Below, in pieces: positions 9,205 through 21,167 of a DNA stretch of 64,000 nt; position 1 is the stretch's first letter, and each line of letters starts with the position of its first letter. Below the pieces are notes generated by a model. The model was not told where the DNA came from. It was given only the letters and a program-made list of their open reading frames with translations, and made no database searches. Source of the DNA: Prescottella subtropica (GTDB lineage: Bacteria; Actinomycetota; Actinomycetes; Mycobacteriales; Mycobacteriaceae); NCBI RefSeq assembly GCF_005434945.1, contig NZ_SKCH01000008.1:1-64000 (forward strand), given 5' to 3'. Both the position numbers and the translations under genes were made by a program.

Positions 9205-10584
9205 GTGAAAGACACCGCCGCACCGCTGCACCGCGGTCTCACGGCGCGCCACATCCGCTTCATCGCGCTCGGGTCCGCGATCGGCACCGGCTTGTTCTAC
9301 GGGTCGGCGGAGGCGATCGAGAAGGCCGGCCCGTCGGTGCTGCTGGCGTACCTGATCGGTGGCGCCGTGATCTACCTGGTGCTGCGCGCGCTCGGCGAGA
9401 TGGCGGTCAGCAACCCGGTGTCGGGATCGTTCGGCGAGTACGCGAGCAAGCATCTCGGCCCGTTCGCGGGCTTCGCCACCGGCTGGACGTACACGTTCGA
9501 GATGATCGTGGTCTGCCTGGCCGATGTCACCGCGTTCGGCGTCTACATGGGGTTCTGGTTCCCCGACGTGCCGCGCTGGATCTGGGTGCTCGCGGTCGTC
9601 TTCTTCATCGGCGCCCTCAACCTGCTCAGCGTCAAGGTGTTCGGCGAGGTCGAGTTCTGGTTCACCCTCGTCAAGATCACCGCCATCATCGGCATGATCG
9701 TCGGCGGTATCGCCATCCTGATCTTCGGGTTCGGCATCCACGACACGTCCGTCGGCGTCTCCAACCTGTGGAACGACGGCGGCTTCTTCGCGACCGGCTT
9801 CGGCGGCTTCCTCGGCTGTTTCGCGATCGTCATGTTCGCGTTCGGCGGGACCGAGATCATCGGCATCACCGCTGGTGAGGCCGAGGATCCCGAACGCACC
9901 ATCCCCAAGGCCATCAACACCGTGCCGATCCGGATCATCCTGTTCTACGTGCTCACCCTGGCCGTGATCATGGCGATCAACCCGTGGCAGTCCGTCGACT
10001 CCCAGGGCAGCCCGTTCGTCGAGATCTTCTCCGGTCTCGGCATCGGCCCGGCCGCCACCGTCCTCAACATCGTCGTCATCACCGCCGCGCTGTCCGCCAT
10101 CAACAGCGACGTGTTCGGCGCCGGTCGCATGATGTACGGCATGGCCCAGCGCGGTCAGGCGCCCGCGGTGATGCGTCGAGTCTCCCGCGGCGGTGTGCCG
10201 TGGATGACCGTCGTCATCATGGTGATCACCCTGCTCGTCGGCGTCCTCCTCAACTACCTCATCCCGGACCGGGTGTTCCTCGTCATCGCGTCCATCGCCA
10301 CCTTCGCGACCGTCTTCGTGTGGCTGATGATCCTGCTGTCCCAGTATCGCTCCCGGAAGACCATGACAGCCGACGAGGTGACGGCGCTGAAGTTCCCGGT
10401 GCCGCTGTGGCCGTACGGGCAGGTCGTCGCGATCGGCTTCCTCGTCTTCGTCATCGCCCTCCTGGCCTTCGACGTCGACACCCGCATCGCCCTCGTCGTC
10501 GGCGCCGCCTGGCTCGCGCTCCTCGCCCTCGCCTACCTGCGCTGGGTGCGGCCACGCACCACCCCGATTGTTACCCGTGAGTAG
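9205..10584 (+). CDS. Amino acid permease, APC superfamily (AroP/ProY-like)
   Basis: A 459-aa inner membrane transporter with about 12 helices that imports amino acids with protons. The start [20 protein letters not shown], with [12 protein letters not shown] next, is the signature of the AAT group (AroP, PheP, ProY, GabP). The loop [18 protein letters not shown] (about 228-245) is the conserved consensus amphipathic region. I chose GTG 9205 with GGGAG 7 nt upstream; a TTG at 9154 is possible but unsupported by family length. It diverges from metYX, with the riboswitch region between. Substrate is unassigned; methionine is not implied. Confidence 0.88.
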   Translation: MKDTAAPLHRGLTARHIRFIALGSAIGTGLFYGSAEAIEKAGPSVLLAYLIGGAVIYLVLRALGEMAVSNPVSGSFGEYASKHLGPFAGFATGWTYTFEMIVVCLADVTAFGVYMGFWFPDVPRWIWVLAVVFFIGALNLLSVKVFGEVEFWFTLVKITAIIGMIVGGIAILIFGFGIHDTSVGVSNLWNDGGFFATGFGGFLGCFAIVMFAFGGTEIIGITAGEAEDPERTIPKAINTVPIRIILFYVLTLAVIMAINPWQSVDSQGSPFVEIFSGLGIGPAATVLNIVVITAALSAINSDVFGAGRMMYGMAQRGQAPAVMRRVSRGGVPWMTVVIMVITLLVGVLLNYLIPDRVFLVIASIATFATVFVWLMILLSQYRSRKTMTADEVTALKFPVPLWPYGQVVAIGFLVFVIALLAFDVDTRIALVVGAAWLALLALAYLRWVRPRTTPIVTRE

Positions 10585-10803
10585 GGTGTGAGGTTTCCCG
10601 CTCGATGGTTGCCATCCGGGCGAATAGCAGTACGCTCGTCATGTTTGGGTCGATCCCGTCGAGGGGGACCCGAGCCGATACGTTGGATAATCGAAACGTT
10701 GGCGGACTCACCCACAAAGTGGTCTGCGCACCCCCGATACCCAGGGGACCTGGTGCCCGGTCGGCGGCATCAGGGACACTTCCTAGGAGGACACGAAGCC
10801 CCC

Positions 10804-12021
10804 ATGTCCAAGATCAAGGTCGAAGGCAAGGTCGTCGAACTCGACGGCGACGAGATGACCCGCATCATCTGGCAGTTCATCAAAGACAAGCTGATCCACC
10901 CCTACATCGATGTGGATCTCGAGTACTACGACCTGGGCATCGAGCACCGTGATGCCACCGACGACCAGGTCACCATCGACTCGGCGAACGCCATCAAGAA
11001 GCACGGCGTCGGCGTCAAGTGCGCCACCATCACGCCGGACGAGGACCGTGTCGAGGAATTCGGCCTCAAGAAGATGTGGCGTTCCCCGAACGGCACCATC
11101 CGTAACATCCTGGGCGGCACCATCTTCCGTGCCCCGATCCTGATCTCGAACGTGCCGCGTCTGGTCCCGGGCTGGACCAAGCCGGTCGTCGTCGGCCGTC
11201 ACGCGTTCGGTGACCAGTACCGCGCCACCGACTTCAAGGTCCACCAGGCCGGCACCGTCACCCTCACCTTCACCCCCGAGGACGGCTCCGAGCCGATCCA
11301 GCACGAGGTCGTGAAGATGCCCGAGGACGGCGGCGTCGTCATGGGCATGTACAACTTCAAGAAGTCCATCCAGGACTTCGCGCGGGCCTCGCTGTCCTAC
11401 GGCCTGCAGCGCAACTACCCGGTCTACCTGTCGACCAAGAACACGATCCTCAAGGCCTACGACGGCATGTTCAAGGACGAGTTCCAGCAGGTCTACGAGG
11501 ACGAATTCAAGGCCGAGTTCGACGCCGCGGGCCTGACCTACGAGCACCGCCTCATCGACGACATGGTCGCCTCCTCGCTCAAGTGGGAGGGCGGCTACGT
11601 CTGGGCGTGCAAGAACTACGACGGTGACGTCCAGTCCGACACCGTCGCGCAGGGCTACGGCTCGCTGGGCCTGATGACGTCCGTGCTGATGACCCCGGAC
11701 GGCAAGACCGTCGAGGCGGAGGCCGCGCACGGCACCGTCACCCGCCACTACCGTCAGCACCAGCAGGGCAAGCCGACGTCGACGAACCCGATCGCGTCGA
11801 TCTTCGCGTGGACCCGTGGCCTCGAGCACCGCGGCAAGCTCGACAACAACCCGGAGCTGATCGAGTTCGCGAGCCAGCTCGAGGACGTCGTCATCAAGAC
11901 CGTCGAGAGCGGCCAGATGACCAAGGACCTCGCGCTGCTGATCGGCCCGGACCAGGGTTGGCAGACCACCGAGGAGTTCCTCGCGACCCTCGACGAGAAC
12001 CTGCAGAAGGCCCGCGCGTAA
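10804..12021 (+). CDS. icd: Isocitrate dehydrogenase, NADP-dependent, homodimeric type
   Basis: A 405-aa TCA-cycle enzyme converting isocitrate to 2-oxoglutarate, CO2 and NADPH. It is of the eukaryote-like homodimeric subclass (Icd1 of M. tuberculosis), not the 740-aa monomeric one: it starts [15 protein letters not shown] and has the substrate site [16 protein letters not shown] (about 94-109) and [12 protein letters not shown] (metal Asp, about 249-260). [12 protein letters not shown] (about 304-315) precedes the cofactor region. A strong AGGAGG lies before the ATG. A 219-nt leader (10585-10803) separates it from the permease, and a perfect hairpin terminates it. Confidence 0.96.
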   Translation: MSKIKVEGKVVELDGDEMTRIIWQFIKDKLIHPYIDVDLEYYDLGIEHRDATDDQVTIDSANAIKKHGVGVKCATITPDEDRVEEFGLKKMWRSPNGTIRNILGGTIFRAPILISNVPRLVPGWTKPVVVGRHAFGDQYRATDFKVHQAGTVTLTFTPEDGSEPIQHEVVKMPEDGGVVMGMYNFKKSIQDFARASLSYGLQRNYPVYLSTKNTILKAYDGMFKDEFQQVYEDEFKAEFDAAGLTYEHRLIDDMVASSLKWEGGYVWACKNYDGDVQSDTVAQGYGSLGLMTSVLMTPDGKTVEAEAAHGTVTRHYRQHQQGKPTSTNPIASIFAWTRGLEHRGKLDNNPELIEFASQLEDVVIKTVESGQMTKDLALLIGPDQGWQTTEEFLATLDENLQKARA

Positions 12022-12039
12022 TCGCGTAGCACTTCGCTG

Positions 12040-12074
12040 AAACGGGACGTTCCTCACACGGGAACGTCCCGTTT
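12040..12074 (+). terminator. Rho-independent-type terminator after icd
   Basis: AAACGGGACGTTCC (12040-12053) and GGAACGTCCCGTTT (12061-12074) form a perfect 14-bp stem with a 7-nt loop. It starts 18 nt after the icd stop and ends in TTT. The MFS gene begins shortly after. Confidence 0.85.
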
Positions 12075-12095
12075 CCGTTCCACGGAAGGCACATC

Positions 12096-13295
12096 TTGAC
12101 CAGCGCGGCCCCCACCGGGGCACTCTCGACCTCCGCCGTCTCGTCCACCGTCCGCCGCCGGGCGATGATCGCGCTCGCGATGGGCGGTTTCGGTATCGGC
12201 ACCACCGAGTTCGTGGCGATGGGACTGCTCCCGCAGATCGCCGGCGGCCTCTCCGTCTCCGAACCGACCGCCGGGCACGTCATCACCGCGTACGCGCTCG
12301 GTGTCGTCGTCGGTGCCCCGCTCATCGCGGCCCTGACCGCCCGCACCCCCCGCAAGGTGCTGCTGATCGCACTCATGATCGCGTTCACCGTCGGCAACGC
12401 GGCCGCGATCATCGCCCCGAACTACGGCGGGCTGCTGATCGCCCGGTTCGCGGCCGGTCTGCCGCACGGCGCCTACTTCGGGGTCGCGTCCCTCGTCGCC
12501 GCGCACCTGGCGGCCCGCGGGCAGCGCGCCAAGGCCGTCGCGACGGTGATGGCCGGTCTCGCGATCGCCAACGTGGTCGGGGTGCCAGCCGCCGCGTGGA
12601 TCGGCCAGAACCTCGGCTGGCGCAGTGCGTTCGCCCTCGTCGCCGTCATCGGGGTGGCGACCGTGCTCGCGATCTCGGCGTGGGTGCCGCCGCTGCGTGA
12701 CCTGCGCACCAGCGACCCGCGTACCGAACTGGGCGCGCTGCGGCGCGGACAGGTGTGGCTGACGCTGATCGTCGGCATGGTCGGCTTCGGTGGCATGTTC
12801 GCCGTCTACACGTACGTGGCGTCGACGATGACGGAGGTGGCGGGGTTGCCGATGGCGCTCGTGCCGCTCGCCCTCATGGTGTACGGGCTCGGCATGGTCG
12901 CCGGCAACACACTCGGCGGTGTGCTCGCGGACCGGGCCCTGACCCGCGGCCTGTTCGTGGTGCTCGCCGCGCTCGTCGTGTGCCTGGCTGTGTTCGCGGT
13001 CGCCGCCCGCAACCCGTACACCGCGATGATCGTGCTGTTCCTCATCGCGGTCGCCGGGTCGGCGCTGGTGCCGGGCCTGCAGACCCGGCTCATGGACGTC
13101 GCCGCCGACGCCCAGACCCTCGCCGCGGCCCTCAACCATTCGGCCCTCAACACCGCGAACGCGTTCGGTGCGTGGATCGGTGGCGTCGTCATCGCCGCCG
13201 GTCTCGGCTACACCGCGCCCGCCCTCGTCGGTGCCGGACTGGCCGCGGCGGGACTCGTGGTGCTCGCCGTCGCAGTGTTCACGGCCCGCCGGTGA
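12096..13295 (+). CDS. MFS transporter, DHA1 drug/sugar efflux type (AraJ/Cmx-like)
   Basis: A 399-aa membrane protein with 12 predicted helices, of the 12-TM drug:H+ antiporter group. Helix 1 reads MIALAMGGFGIGTTEFVAMG, with the TTEFV signature shared with arabinose-efflux permeases and the chloramphenicol exporter Cmx. Motif A is partly present (TARTPRKVLLI, about 87-97). The alternative start is TTG at 12096 with GGAAGG upstream; there is no other in-frame start before helix 1. It stands alone between the icd terminator and xthA. The substrate cannot be read from sequence. Confidence 0.85.
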   Translation: MTSAAPTGALSTSAVSSTVRRRAMIALAMGGFGIGTTEFVAMGLLPQIAGGLSVSEPTAGHVITAYALGVVVGAPLIAALTARTPRKVLLIALMIAFTVGNAAAIIAPNYGGLLIARFAAGLPHGAYFGVASLVAAHLAARGQRAKAVATVMAGLAIANVVGVPAAAWIGQNLGWRSAFALVAVIGVATVLAISAWVPPLRDLRTSDPRTELGALRRGQVWLTLIVGMVGFGGMFAVYTYVASTMTEVAGLPMALVPLALMVYGLGMVAGNTLGGVLADRALTRGLFVVLAALVVCLAVFAVAARNPYTAMIVLFLIAVAGSALVPGLQTRLMDVAADAQTLAAALNHSALNTANAFGAWIGGVVIAAGLGYTAPALVGAGLAAAGLVVLAVAVFTARR

Positions 13296-13315
13296 CGTCC
13301 GCTACGGTTGCCCGC

Positions 13316-14118
13316 GTGCCTCACATCATCACCACCGTGAACGTCAACGGTGTCCGCGCTGCGGCCCGCAAGGGCCTGCTCGCGTGGCTCGCCGACTCCC
13401 GCGCCGACATCGTCTGCCTGCAGGAGACCCGAGCCTCCGACGACCAACTGCGCGACACCCTCGCCCCCGCCCTGGACGCCGGCTGGCACGTCGCCTCCGC
13501 GGAACCCGCGGCGAAGGGACGCAACGGGGTGGCGGTGCTGTCGCGGCGGCCCGCGGACGCCGTCCGGATCGGATTCGGGGACGACGAGTTCGCCGACGCC
13601 GGCCGCTACCTCGAGGCCGACTTCGACCAGCTGACCGTCGGCAGCCTGTACCTGCCGACGGGGGAGGCGGACACCCCCAAACAGGAGCAGAAGCAGCGGT
13701 TCATGGCGTCGTTCGCGGCCCACCTGGCCCGCAGCGCCGAGACGGCTGCCGCGGCCGGACGGGACATGCTGGTGTGCGGCGACTGGAACATCGCGCACAC
13801 CGAACGAGACATCAAGAACTGGAAGGGCAACGTCAAGAAGTCCGGGTTCCTGCCCGAGGAGCGGGCCTGGGTCGAGGCCCTGCTCGCTGACGGCACCTGG
13901 ACCGACGTCGTCCGCCGCCTGCACCCGGACGTCGACGGCCCCTACTCGTGGTGGTCGTACCGCGGCAAGGCGTTCGACACCGACGCCGGCTGGCGCATCG
14001 ACTACCACCTCACCACGCCCGGCCTGGCCGACCGGGCGAAGGAGGCCCACGTCGAACGGGCCGCCACGTACGCCGAGCGCTGGTCCGACCACGCTCCCGT
14101 CACGGTGCAGTTCCACTG

Positions 14119-14119
<1 letters not shown>
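13316..14119 (+). CDS. xthA: Exodeoxyribonuclease III / AP endonuclease
   Basis: A 267-aa DNA repair nuclease of the EEP family that cuts 5' of abasic sites and degrades 3' ends. It has NVNGVRAA (7-14), CLQETRASD (metal Glu, about 37-45), GDWNIAHTERDIKNWKG (Asp/Asn catalytic pair, about 157), WRIDYHLTT (about 225) and the terminal SDHAPV His. The GTG start lies 7 nt after a -10-like TACGGT (13303-13308), so it is probably leaderless. Its stop overlaps the following RNase start by 1 nt (TGATG), which places a secreted RNase and barstar in the same transcript. Confidence 0.92.
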
Positions 14120-16129
<2,010 letters not shown>

Positions 16130-16136
16130 TCCGTCG

Positions 16137-17162
16137 ATGGCCGACGCCGCACCCAGCTTTCTCGACCGGCAGCGGGCGGCGCGGCCGTGGCTCGACCACC
16201 TCGTGCGGGCGGGCGGACGCTACCAGACGCAGAAGGGCGACTACTACGCCGCCGGAATCACCTACTTCACGATTCTGGCGATCGTCCCGATCCTGATGGT
16301 GGCGTTCGCCGTCGCCGGTTTCGTGCTCGCCGGGAACGCCGAATGGCTCACCGAGATCCAGAACCAGGTGAGCACGACCATGCCCGGCGGACTCGGGGAC
16401 ACGATCAACGGTCTGATCGACTCGGCGATCGAATCGCGGGCCTCCGTCGGTGTCCTCGGCCTGCTCGGCGCCGCCTACGCCGGCCTCGGGTGGACCGCGA
16501 ACCTGCGGAACGCGCTGACCGCGATGTGGGAGCACACCCACAATGCAAAAGGGTTCGTCACCACCAAACTCCACGACTTCGCGGCCGTCGTCGGTCTCGC
16601 CCTCGCAATGCTGGTGACGTTCGGCCTGTCCGCGCTGAGCAACGGTCCCGTCGCCCGGCAGGTCGTGTCGTGGCTCGGTGTCGAGGACATCCCCGGGATC
16701 GGGGTCGTGCTGCGGATCGTGTCCCTGCTGATCGGCCTGCTCGCGACGTGGGCGCTGCTCACGTGGGTGATCGCCCGGATGCCCCGGGAACCGGTCACGC
16801 TACGCAGCGCCGCCCGAGCCGGGGTCGCCGCCGCGATCGTGTTCGAGGTCTTCCGGCAGGTGGGGGCGGTCTACCTGGCATCGGTGAGCCAGGGGCCGGC
16901 CGGTGTCGCTTTCGGCCCCATCCTCGGCCTGCTCGTGTTCAGCAACCTCACCGCCCGGCTCATCCTGTTCGCGACCGCGTGGGCGGCCACCGCGAAGGAG
17001 AACCTGGAGAACGCGTTCGTACCGCCACCGGACCCCGCCGTCATCCGGCCCCGCGTCCAGATCCGGGACGGCGTCTCCGCGAAGGAGGCGGCCACGCTCA
17101 CCGGTGTCGGAGCACTCGCCGCGCTCGGACTCGCCGGACTGTGGCGCCGCCGCGGCGACTGA
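16137..17162 (+). CDS. YihY/virulence factor BrkB family membrane protein
   Basis: A 341-aa inner membrane protein with about six helices. The signature QTQKGDYYAAGITYFTILAI (about 30-50) opens the family domain, and GLGWTANLRNALTAMW (about 118-133) and ARMPREPV (about 215) are conserved. The C-terminus (about 300-341) is a variable tail ending in basic residues. Once annotated as ribonuclease BN, the family is of unknown function. An AGGAGG lies at the end of trpS, 10 nt before this ATG, so the genes are coupled. Confidence 0.87.
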   Translation: MADAAPSFLDRQRAARPWLDHLVRAGGRYQTQKGDYYAAGITYFTILAIVPILMVAFAVAGFVLAGNAEWLTEIQNQVSTTMPGGLGDTINGLIDSAIESRASVGVLGLLGAAYAGLGWTANLRNALTAMWEHTHNAKGFVTTKLHDFAAVVGLALAMLVTFGLSALSNGPVARQVVSWLGVEDIPGIGVVLRIVSLLIGLLATWALLTWVIARMPREPVTLRSAARAGVAAAIVFEVFRQVGAVYLASVSQGPAGVAFGPILGLLVFSNLTARLILFATAWAATAKENLENAFVPPPDPAVIRPRVQIRDGVSAKEAATLTGVGALAALGLAGLWRRRGD

Positions 17163-17178
17163 GGCGGACGCCGCCGGT

Positions 17179-18489
17179 TCAGCGTCGCCGCCGCCGGATC
17201 AGGACCCGCGCCCACACCAGCAGTCCGACCACCACACCCGCACCGGCCAACCCGATCGCCACCCGCGCGGCCACATCCTTGTTCGGCAGATCCGATCCGG
17301 TCGCCAGATCCATCCCGCCGGGGCCGCTCGTGTCCGGCCCGGCCACCGCGACACGGGACGGCTCGGGGGCGGGCGGACCGTCCACGAGGGTGCCCACCGA
17401 CACGTCCGGGCCCAGACCGTAGCCGTAGTCGAACAGGCGCGCGACCTGCTCCCACGGACGGATCGGCAGCACATCGGCGGCCATCAGCGTCACCGCGAGC
17501 CGCCGGCCGTCACGGTCCGCGCCCGCGACGTACGTCTGCCGGGCGTCGTCGGTGTAACCGGTCTTGCCGCCGAGCGCCCCCGGATAGTTCGTCAGCAACT
17601 GGTTGTCGTTGACGATCGGATACGGCTCGACCGGCTTGTCGTCCGGTTTCGCCGGGTCGGCCGGATGTCCGGGGAACAGGACCTCGTGCGTGGAGATCAG
17701 CTGCGCGAACGTCGGATTCTGCATCGCCGCCCGGAAGATCACCGCCAGGTCGTACGGGGACGTCGCCATTCCCGGCCCGTCCAGACCGGACACCGACGCC
17801 GTGCGGGTGTCCAGGGCGCCCAGCGCGGCAGCCTTCGCGTTCATCTTGTCGATGGTGGCCTGCTCGCCGCCGAGCTGTTCGGCGAGCGCCTGGGCGGTGT
17901 CGTTGCCGGACCGCATCACGAGGCCCTGCATCAACTGCAGGTTGGTGTAGGTGCCGCCGACTCCGAGCCCGGCGGAACTGCCCTCCATGTCCGCGGCCGC
18001 GGCGTCCACCACGACGGTGGTGTCCAGATCGAGTTCGTCGAGCGCGACGAGCGCCAACAGCACCTTGACGGTGCTGGCCGGCCGGTAGCGGCCGTGCGGA
18101 TCCTTCGCGGCCAGCACCTGCCCGGTGCCCAGGTCGGCGACGAGCCAGCCGGTCGCCGAGATGTCGGCGGGCAGCGGCGGTGTGCCGGGGGCGGTGATCA
18201 CCCCGCATGCACCGAGCGCATCACCGCCGACGGGTGCAGCGGGCACCGGGACCGGGGTGGGGGCGGGCTCGCCGGGACGCGGCACCTCCGACAGGTCGAT
18301 CGCCGGCGGCGGCACCTCCCGGTGCGGACACGCGTCGGTGTTCGGGGTACTGAACGGGGGAGTGGTGGTGGCAGGTAGCGGCGGTTGCGCGGCCGCGAGG
18401 GGCGCGCAGAGGACGAGGGTGGAGGTCGCCACAGCGACGATTGCCGCGGGGAGGGACCGCTGCCGTGCAGGCTTCGGGAGTGCAGTCAT
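17179..18489 (-). CDS. dacB: D-alanyl-D-alanine carboxypeptidase (low-molecular-mass penicillin-binding protein)
   Basis: A 436-aa exported peptidoglycan enzyme that removes the terminal D-Ala from pentapeptides. It has a signal peptide (1-33, ending LAAAQPP), a Pro/Thr-rich linker (34-105), and a peptidase S11 domain with all three motifs: SxxK in PASTVKVLL, SxN in VMRSGNDTAQ and KTG in LGGKTGYTDD. A C-terminal helix (GVVVGLLVWARVLI) and basic tail anchor it. TGGAG precedes the chosen ATG. It converges on the YihY gene with 16 nt between. The repeat element at 18541-18600 lies in its promoter-side gap. Confidence 0.92.
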   Translation of the reverse strand: MTALPKPARQRSLPAAIVAVATSTLVLCAPLAAAQPPLPATTTPPFSTPNTDACPHREVPPPAIDLSEVPRPGEPAPTPVPVPAAPVGGDALGACGVITAPGTPPLPADISATGWLVADLGTGQVLAAKDPHGRYRPASTVKVLLALVALDELDLDTTVVVDAAAADMEGSSAGLGVGGTYTNLQLMQGLVMRSGNDTAQALAEQLGGEQATIDKMNAKAAALGALDTRTASVSGLDGPGMATSPYDLAVIFRAAMQNPTFAQLISTHEVLFPGHPADPAKPDDKPVEPYPIVNDNQLLTNYPGALGGKTGYTDDARQTYVAGADRDGRRLAVTLMAADVLPIRPWEQVARLFDYGYGLGPDVSVGTLVDGPPAPEPSRVAVAGPDTSGPGGMDLATGSDLPNKDVAARVAIGLAGAGVVVGLLVWARVLIRRRRR

Positions 18490-18540
18490 AACGAGACTCC
18501 AGGGTAGGCGCCGGACGGGGACGTCCCCACCCCGTAAACG

Positions 18541-18600
18541 CGTTTTGCGCACTTGACGCCGTCCCGACGGGGTCGGGGACAGCGCCAAGTGCGCAAAACG
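18541..18600. repeat. Intergenic inverted-repeat element, copy 2
   Basis: CGTTTTGCGCACTTG (18541-18555) pairs perfectly with CAAGTGCGCAAAACG (18586-18600). Inner arms GTCCCGAC and GTCGGGGAC extend the hairpin. The outer 15 nt equal those of the element at 149-211, while the inner stem differs. It lies between the dacB promoter side and the sdhB stop, so it may also terminate the sdh operon. Confidence 0.7.
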
Positions 18601-18624
18601 GGGGTGCGTCGGTGACGCGGTGGA

Positions 18625-19401
18625 TCAGTTACGCGTGAACAGCAGCGCGCGCTTGACTTCCTGGATCGCCTTCGTCACCTGGATGCCGCGGGGGCACGCG
18701 TCGGTGCAGTTGAAGGTGGTGCGGCAGCGCCACACGCCTTCCTTGTCGTTCAGGATGTCGAGACGCTCGCCGGCACCCTCGTCACGGCTGTCGAAGATGA
18801 AGCGGTGCGCGTTCACGATCGCGGCCGGGCCGAAGTAGCTGCCGTCGCTCCAGTACACCGGGCACGACGTGGTGCAGCAGGCGCACAGGATGCACTTGGT
18901 GGTGTCGTCGAAGCGGGCACGGTCGGCCTGCGACTGGATCCGCTCACGCGTCGGCTCGACACCCGACGTGATGAGGAACGGCTTCACGGCACGGAACGCG
19001 TCGAAGAACGGCTCCATGTCGACGACCAGGTCCTTCTCCACCGGGAGACCCTTGATCGGCTCGATCGTGATGGTGACCGGCTGGCCGTTGGCCGGCAGCA
19101 GGTCCTTCATCAGGATCTTGCAGGCGAGACGGTTGACACCGTTGACGCGCATCGCGTCCGAACCGCACACGCCGTGCGCGCAGGACCGACGGAACGTCAG
19201 CGTGCCGTCCAGGTAGCCCTTCGTGTACAGCAGCAGGCTCAGCAGACGGTCGGTCGGCAGCGCCGGGACCTGGAACGAATCCCAGTGCGAACCCTGGCCG
19301 TCTTCCGGGTTGAACCGGGCGATCTTGAGGGTGACCATGACGGCGCCCTCGGGAACGGGCGGCAGCGCGGTGGCGTCCTTGTCCAAGACAGGTGCGGACA
19401 T
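18625..19401 (-). CDS. sdhB: Succinate dehydrogenase iron-sulfur subunit
   Basis: A 258-aa subunit carrying three Fe-S clusters that pass electrons from SdhA to the membrane. The [2Fe-2S] ligands are in RSCAHGVCGSDAM (about 57-69), the [4Fe-4S] ligands in CILCACCTTSCPVYW (about 167-181), and the [3Fe-4S] region in CTDACPRGI (about 231-239). It is last in sdhCDAB; its ATG shares one base with the sdhA stop (TGATG). The order C-D-A-B matches mycobacterial Sdh2. Confidence 0.95.
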   Translation of the reverse strand: MSAPVLDKDATALPPVPEGAVMVTLKIARFNPEDGQGSHWDSFQVPALPTDRLLSLLLYTKGYLDGTLTFRRSCAHGVCGSDAMRVNGVNRLACKILMKDLLPANGQPVTITIEPIKGLPVEKDLVVDMEPFFDAFRAVKPFLITSGVEPTRERIQSQADRARFDDTTKCILCACCTTSCPVYWSDGSYFGPAAIVNAHRFIFDSRDEGAGERLDILNDKEGVWRCRTTFNCTDACPRGIQVTKAIQEVKRALLFTRN

Positions 19402-21152
19402 CAGTACTTACGCTCTTTCGGCTCGTAGCGGGTCTGAACCACTGGCTTGTAGTCGAGGCGAATATCCGAGATCAGCTCGGTCCCCTGCTTGTAGGCCATG
19501 GTGTGCTTCATGTAGTTCGCATCGTCGCGGTCGGGGTAGTCCTCGCGGGCGTGACCGCCGCGGGATTCCTTGCGGTTCAGCGCACCCACGACGGTGACCT
19601 CGGCCATCTCGAGCAGGAAGCCCAGCTCGATGGCCTCGAGCAGGTCGCTGTTGTAGCGCTTGCCCTTGTCGTGCACGACGATGTGGTTGTAGCGCTCCTT
19701 GAGCGCACGCACGTCGTTCAGCGCGGTGGTCAGCGTCTCCTCGGTGCGGAACACCGAGGCGTTGTTGTCCATCGTCTGCTGCAGTTCCTTGCGGATGTCC
19801 GCGACCCGCTCGTGGCCGTGATCGGACAGGATCAGCGCCAGCCACTCCTCGACCATCTTCGCCGGGTTCTCCGGCAGCGGCACGAAGTCCGTCTTCTCTG
19901 CGTACTCCGCGGCGGCGATGCCGGCGCGGCGACCGAAGACGTTGATGTCGAGCAGCGAGTTGGTGCCCAGACGGTTCGCGCCGTGCACCGAGACACACGC
20001 GCACTCGCCGGCGGCGTACAGGCCGGGGACGTGCTCGTCGTTGTTGCGCAGGACCTCACCGGTGACGCGGGTGGGGATACCGCCCATGACGTAGTGGCAG
20101 GTCGGGTACACCGGGACGAGCTCGGTGACCGGGTCGACACCCAGGTAGGTGCGAGCGAACTCGGTGATGTCGGGGAGCTTCTCCTCGAGCACGTCCGCGC
20201 CGAGGTGGGTGACGTCGATGTAGACGTAGTCCTTGTTCGGACCGGCACCGCGACCCTCGAGCACCTCGAGCACCATCGACCGGGCGACGATGTCACGCGG
20301 CGCGAGGTCCTTGATGGTGGGGGCGTAGCGCTCCATGAAACGCTCGCCGTCGACGTTGCGGAGGATGCCGCCCTCGCCGCGCACGGCTTCCGAGATGAGG
20401 ATGCCGAGGCCCGCGAGTCCCGTCGGATGGAACTGGTGGAACTCCATGTCCTCGAGCGGCAGGCCCTTGCGGAAGATGATGCCCATGCCGTCACCGGTGA
20501 GGGTGTGCGCGTTGGACGTCGTCTTGTACATGCGGCCCGAGCCGCCCGTCGCGAAGACGATCGACTTCGCGTGGAAGACGTGCAGTTCGCCGGTCGCGAG
20601 CTCGTAGGCGACGACACCGGTGGCGACGGGACCGTTCTCGGTCTCGGTCAGCGCGACGTCGAGCGCGTAGAACTCGTTGAAGAACTCGACGTCGTGCTTG
20701 ACGCAGTTCTGGTACAGCGTCTGCAGAATCATGTGGCCGGTACGGTCGGCGGCGTAGCAGGCGCGGCGCACCGGAGCCTTACCGTGATCGCGGGTGTGGC
20801 CACCGAATCGACGCTGGTCGATCTTGCCCTCGGGCGTGCGGTTGAACGGGAGACCCATCTTCTCGAGGTCGAGGACCGCGTCGATGGCTTCCTTGGCCAT
20901 GATCTCGACCGCGTCCTGGTCGGCGAGGTAGTCGCCGCCCTTGACGGTGTCGAAGGTGTGCCACTCCCAGTTGTCTTCCTCGACGTTGGCGAGTGCAGCA
21001 CACATGCCACCCTGCGCTGCACCGGTGTGCGAGCGGGTCGGGTAGAGCTTGGTCAGGACCGCGGTGCGAGTACGGGGGCCGGCCTCGATGGCCGCGCGCA
21101 TCCCGGCGCCACCGGCACCGACGATGACGACGTCATAACGATGTTCCTGCAT
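19401..21152 (-). CDS. sdhA: Succinate dehydrogenase flavoprotein subunit
   Basis: A 583-aa catalytic subunit oxidising succinate to fumarate. The FAD dinucleotide loop is VVIVGAGGAGMRAAIEA (8-24). The flavinylation motif SHTGAAQGG (His about 45) and the active-site stretch GEGGILRN-ERFMERY (about 260-280) are present, as is HANRLGTNSLL in the variant GANRLGTNSLLD (about 390). It belongs to the classical mitochondrial-like type. It is third in the operon, 15 nt after sdhD. Confidence 0.96.
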   Translation of the reverse strand: MQEHRYDVVIVGAGGAGMRAAIEAGPRTRTAVLTKLYPTRSHTGAAQGGMCAALANVEEDNWEWHTFDTVKGGDYLADQDAVEIMAKEAIDAVLDLEKMGLPFNRTPEGKIDQRRFGGHTRDHGKAPVRRACYAADRTGHMILQTLYQNCVKHDVEFFNEFYALDVALTETENGPVATGVVAYELATGELHVFHAKSIVFATGGSGRMYKTTSNAHTLTGDGMGIIFRKGLPLEDMEFHQFHPTGLAGLGILISEAVRGEGGILRNVDGERFMERYAPTIKDLAPRDIVARSMVLEVLEGRGAGPNKDYVYIDVTHLGADVLEEKLPDITEFARTYLGVDPVTELVPVYPTCHYVMGGIPTRVTGEVLRNNDEHVPGLYAAGECACVSVHGANRLGTNSLLDINVFGRRAGIAAAEYAEKTDFVPLPENPAKMVEEWLALILSDHGHERVADIRKELQQTMDNNASVFRTEETLTTALNDVRALKERYNHIVVHDKGKRYNSDLLEAIELGFLLEMAEVTVVGALNRKESRGGHAREDYPDRDDANYMKHTMAYKQGTELISDIRLDYKPVVQTRYEPKERKY

Positions 21153-21167
21153 GAAGGTTCTGCTCCC

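Noticed and set aside
10783-12123. 446-codon minus-strand frame opposite icd
   Set aside because: icd is unmistakable on the plus strand; the antisense product is low-complexity Val/Asp/Leu/Gly sequence without motifs.
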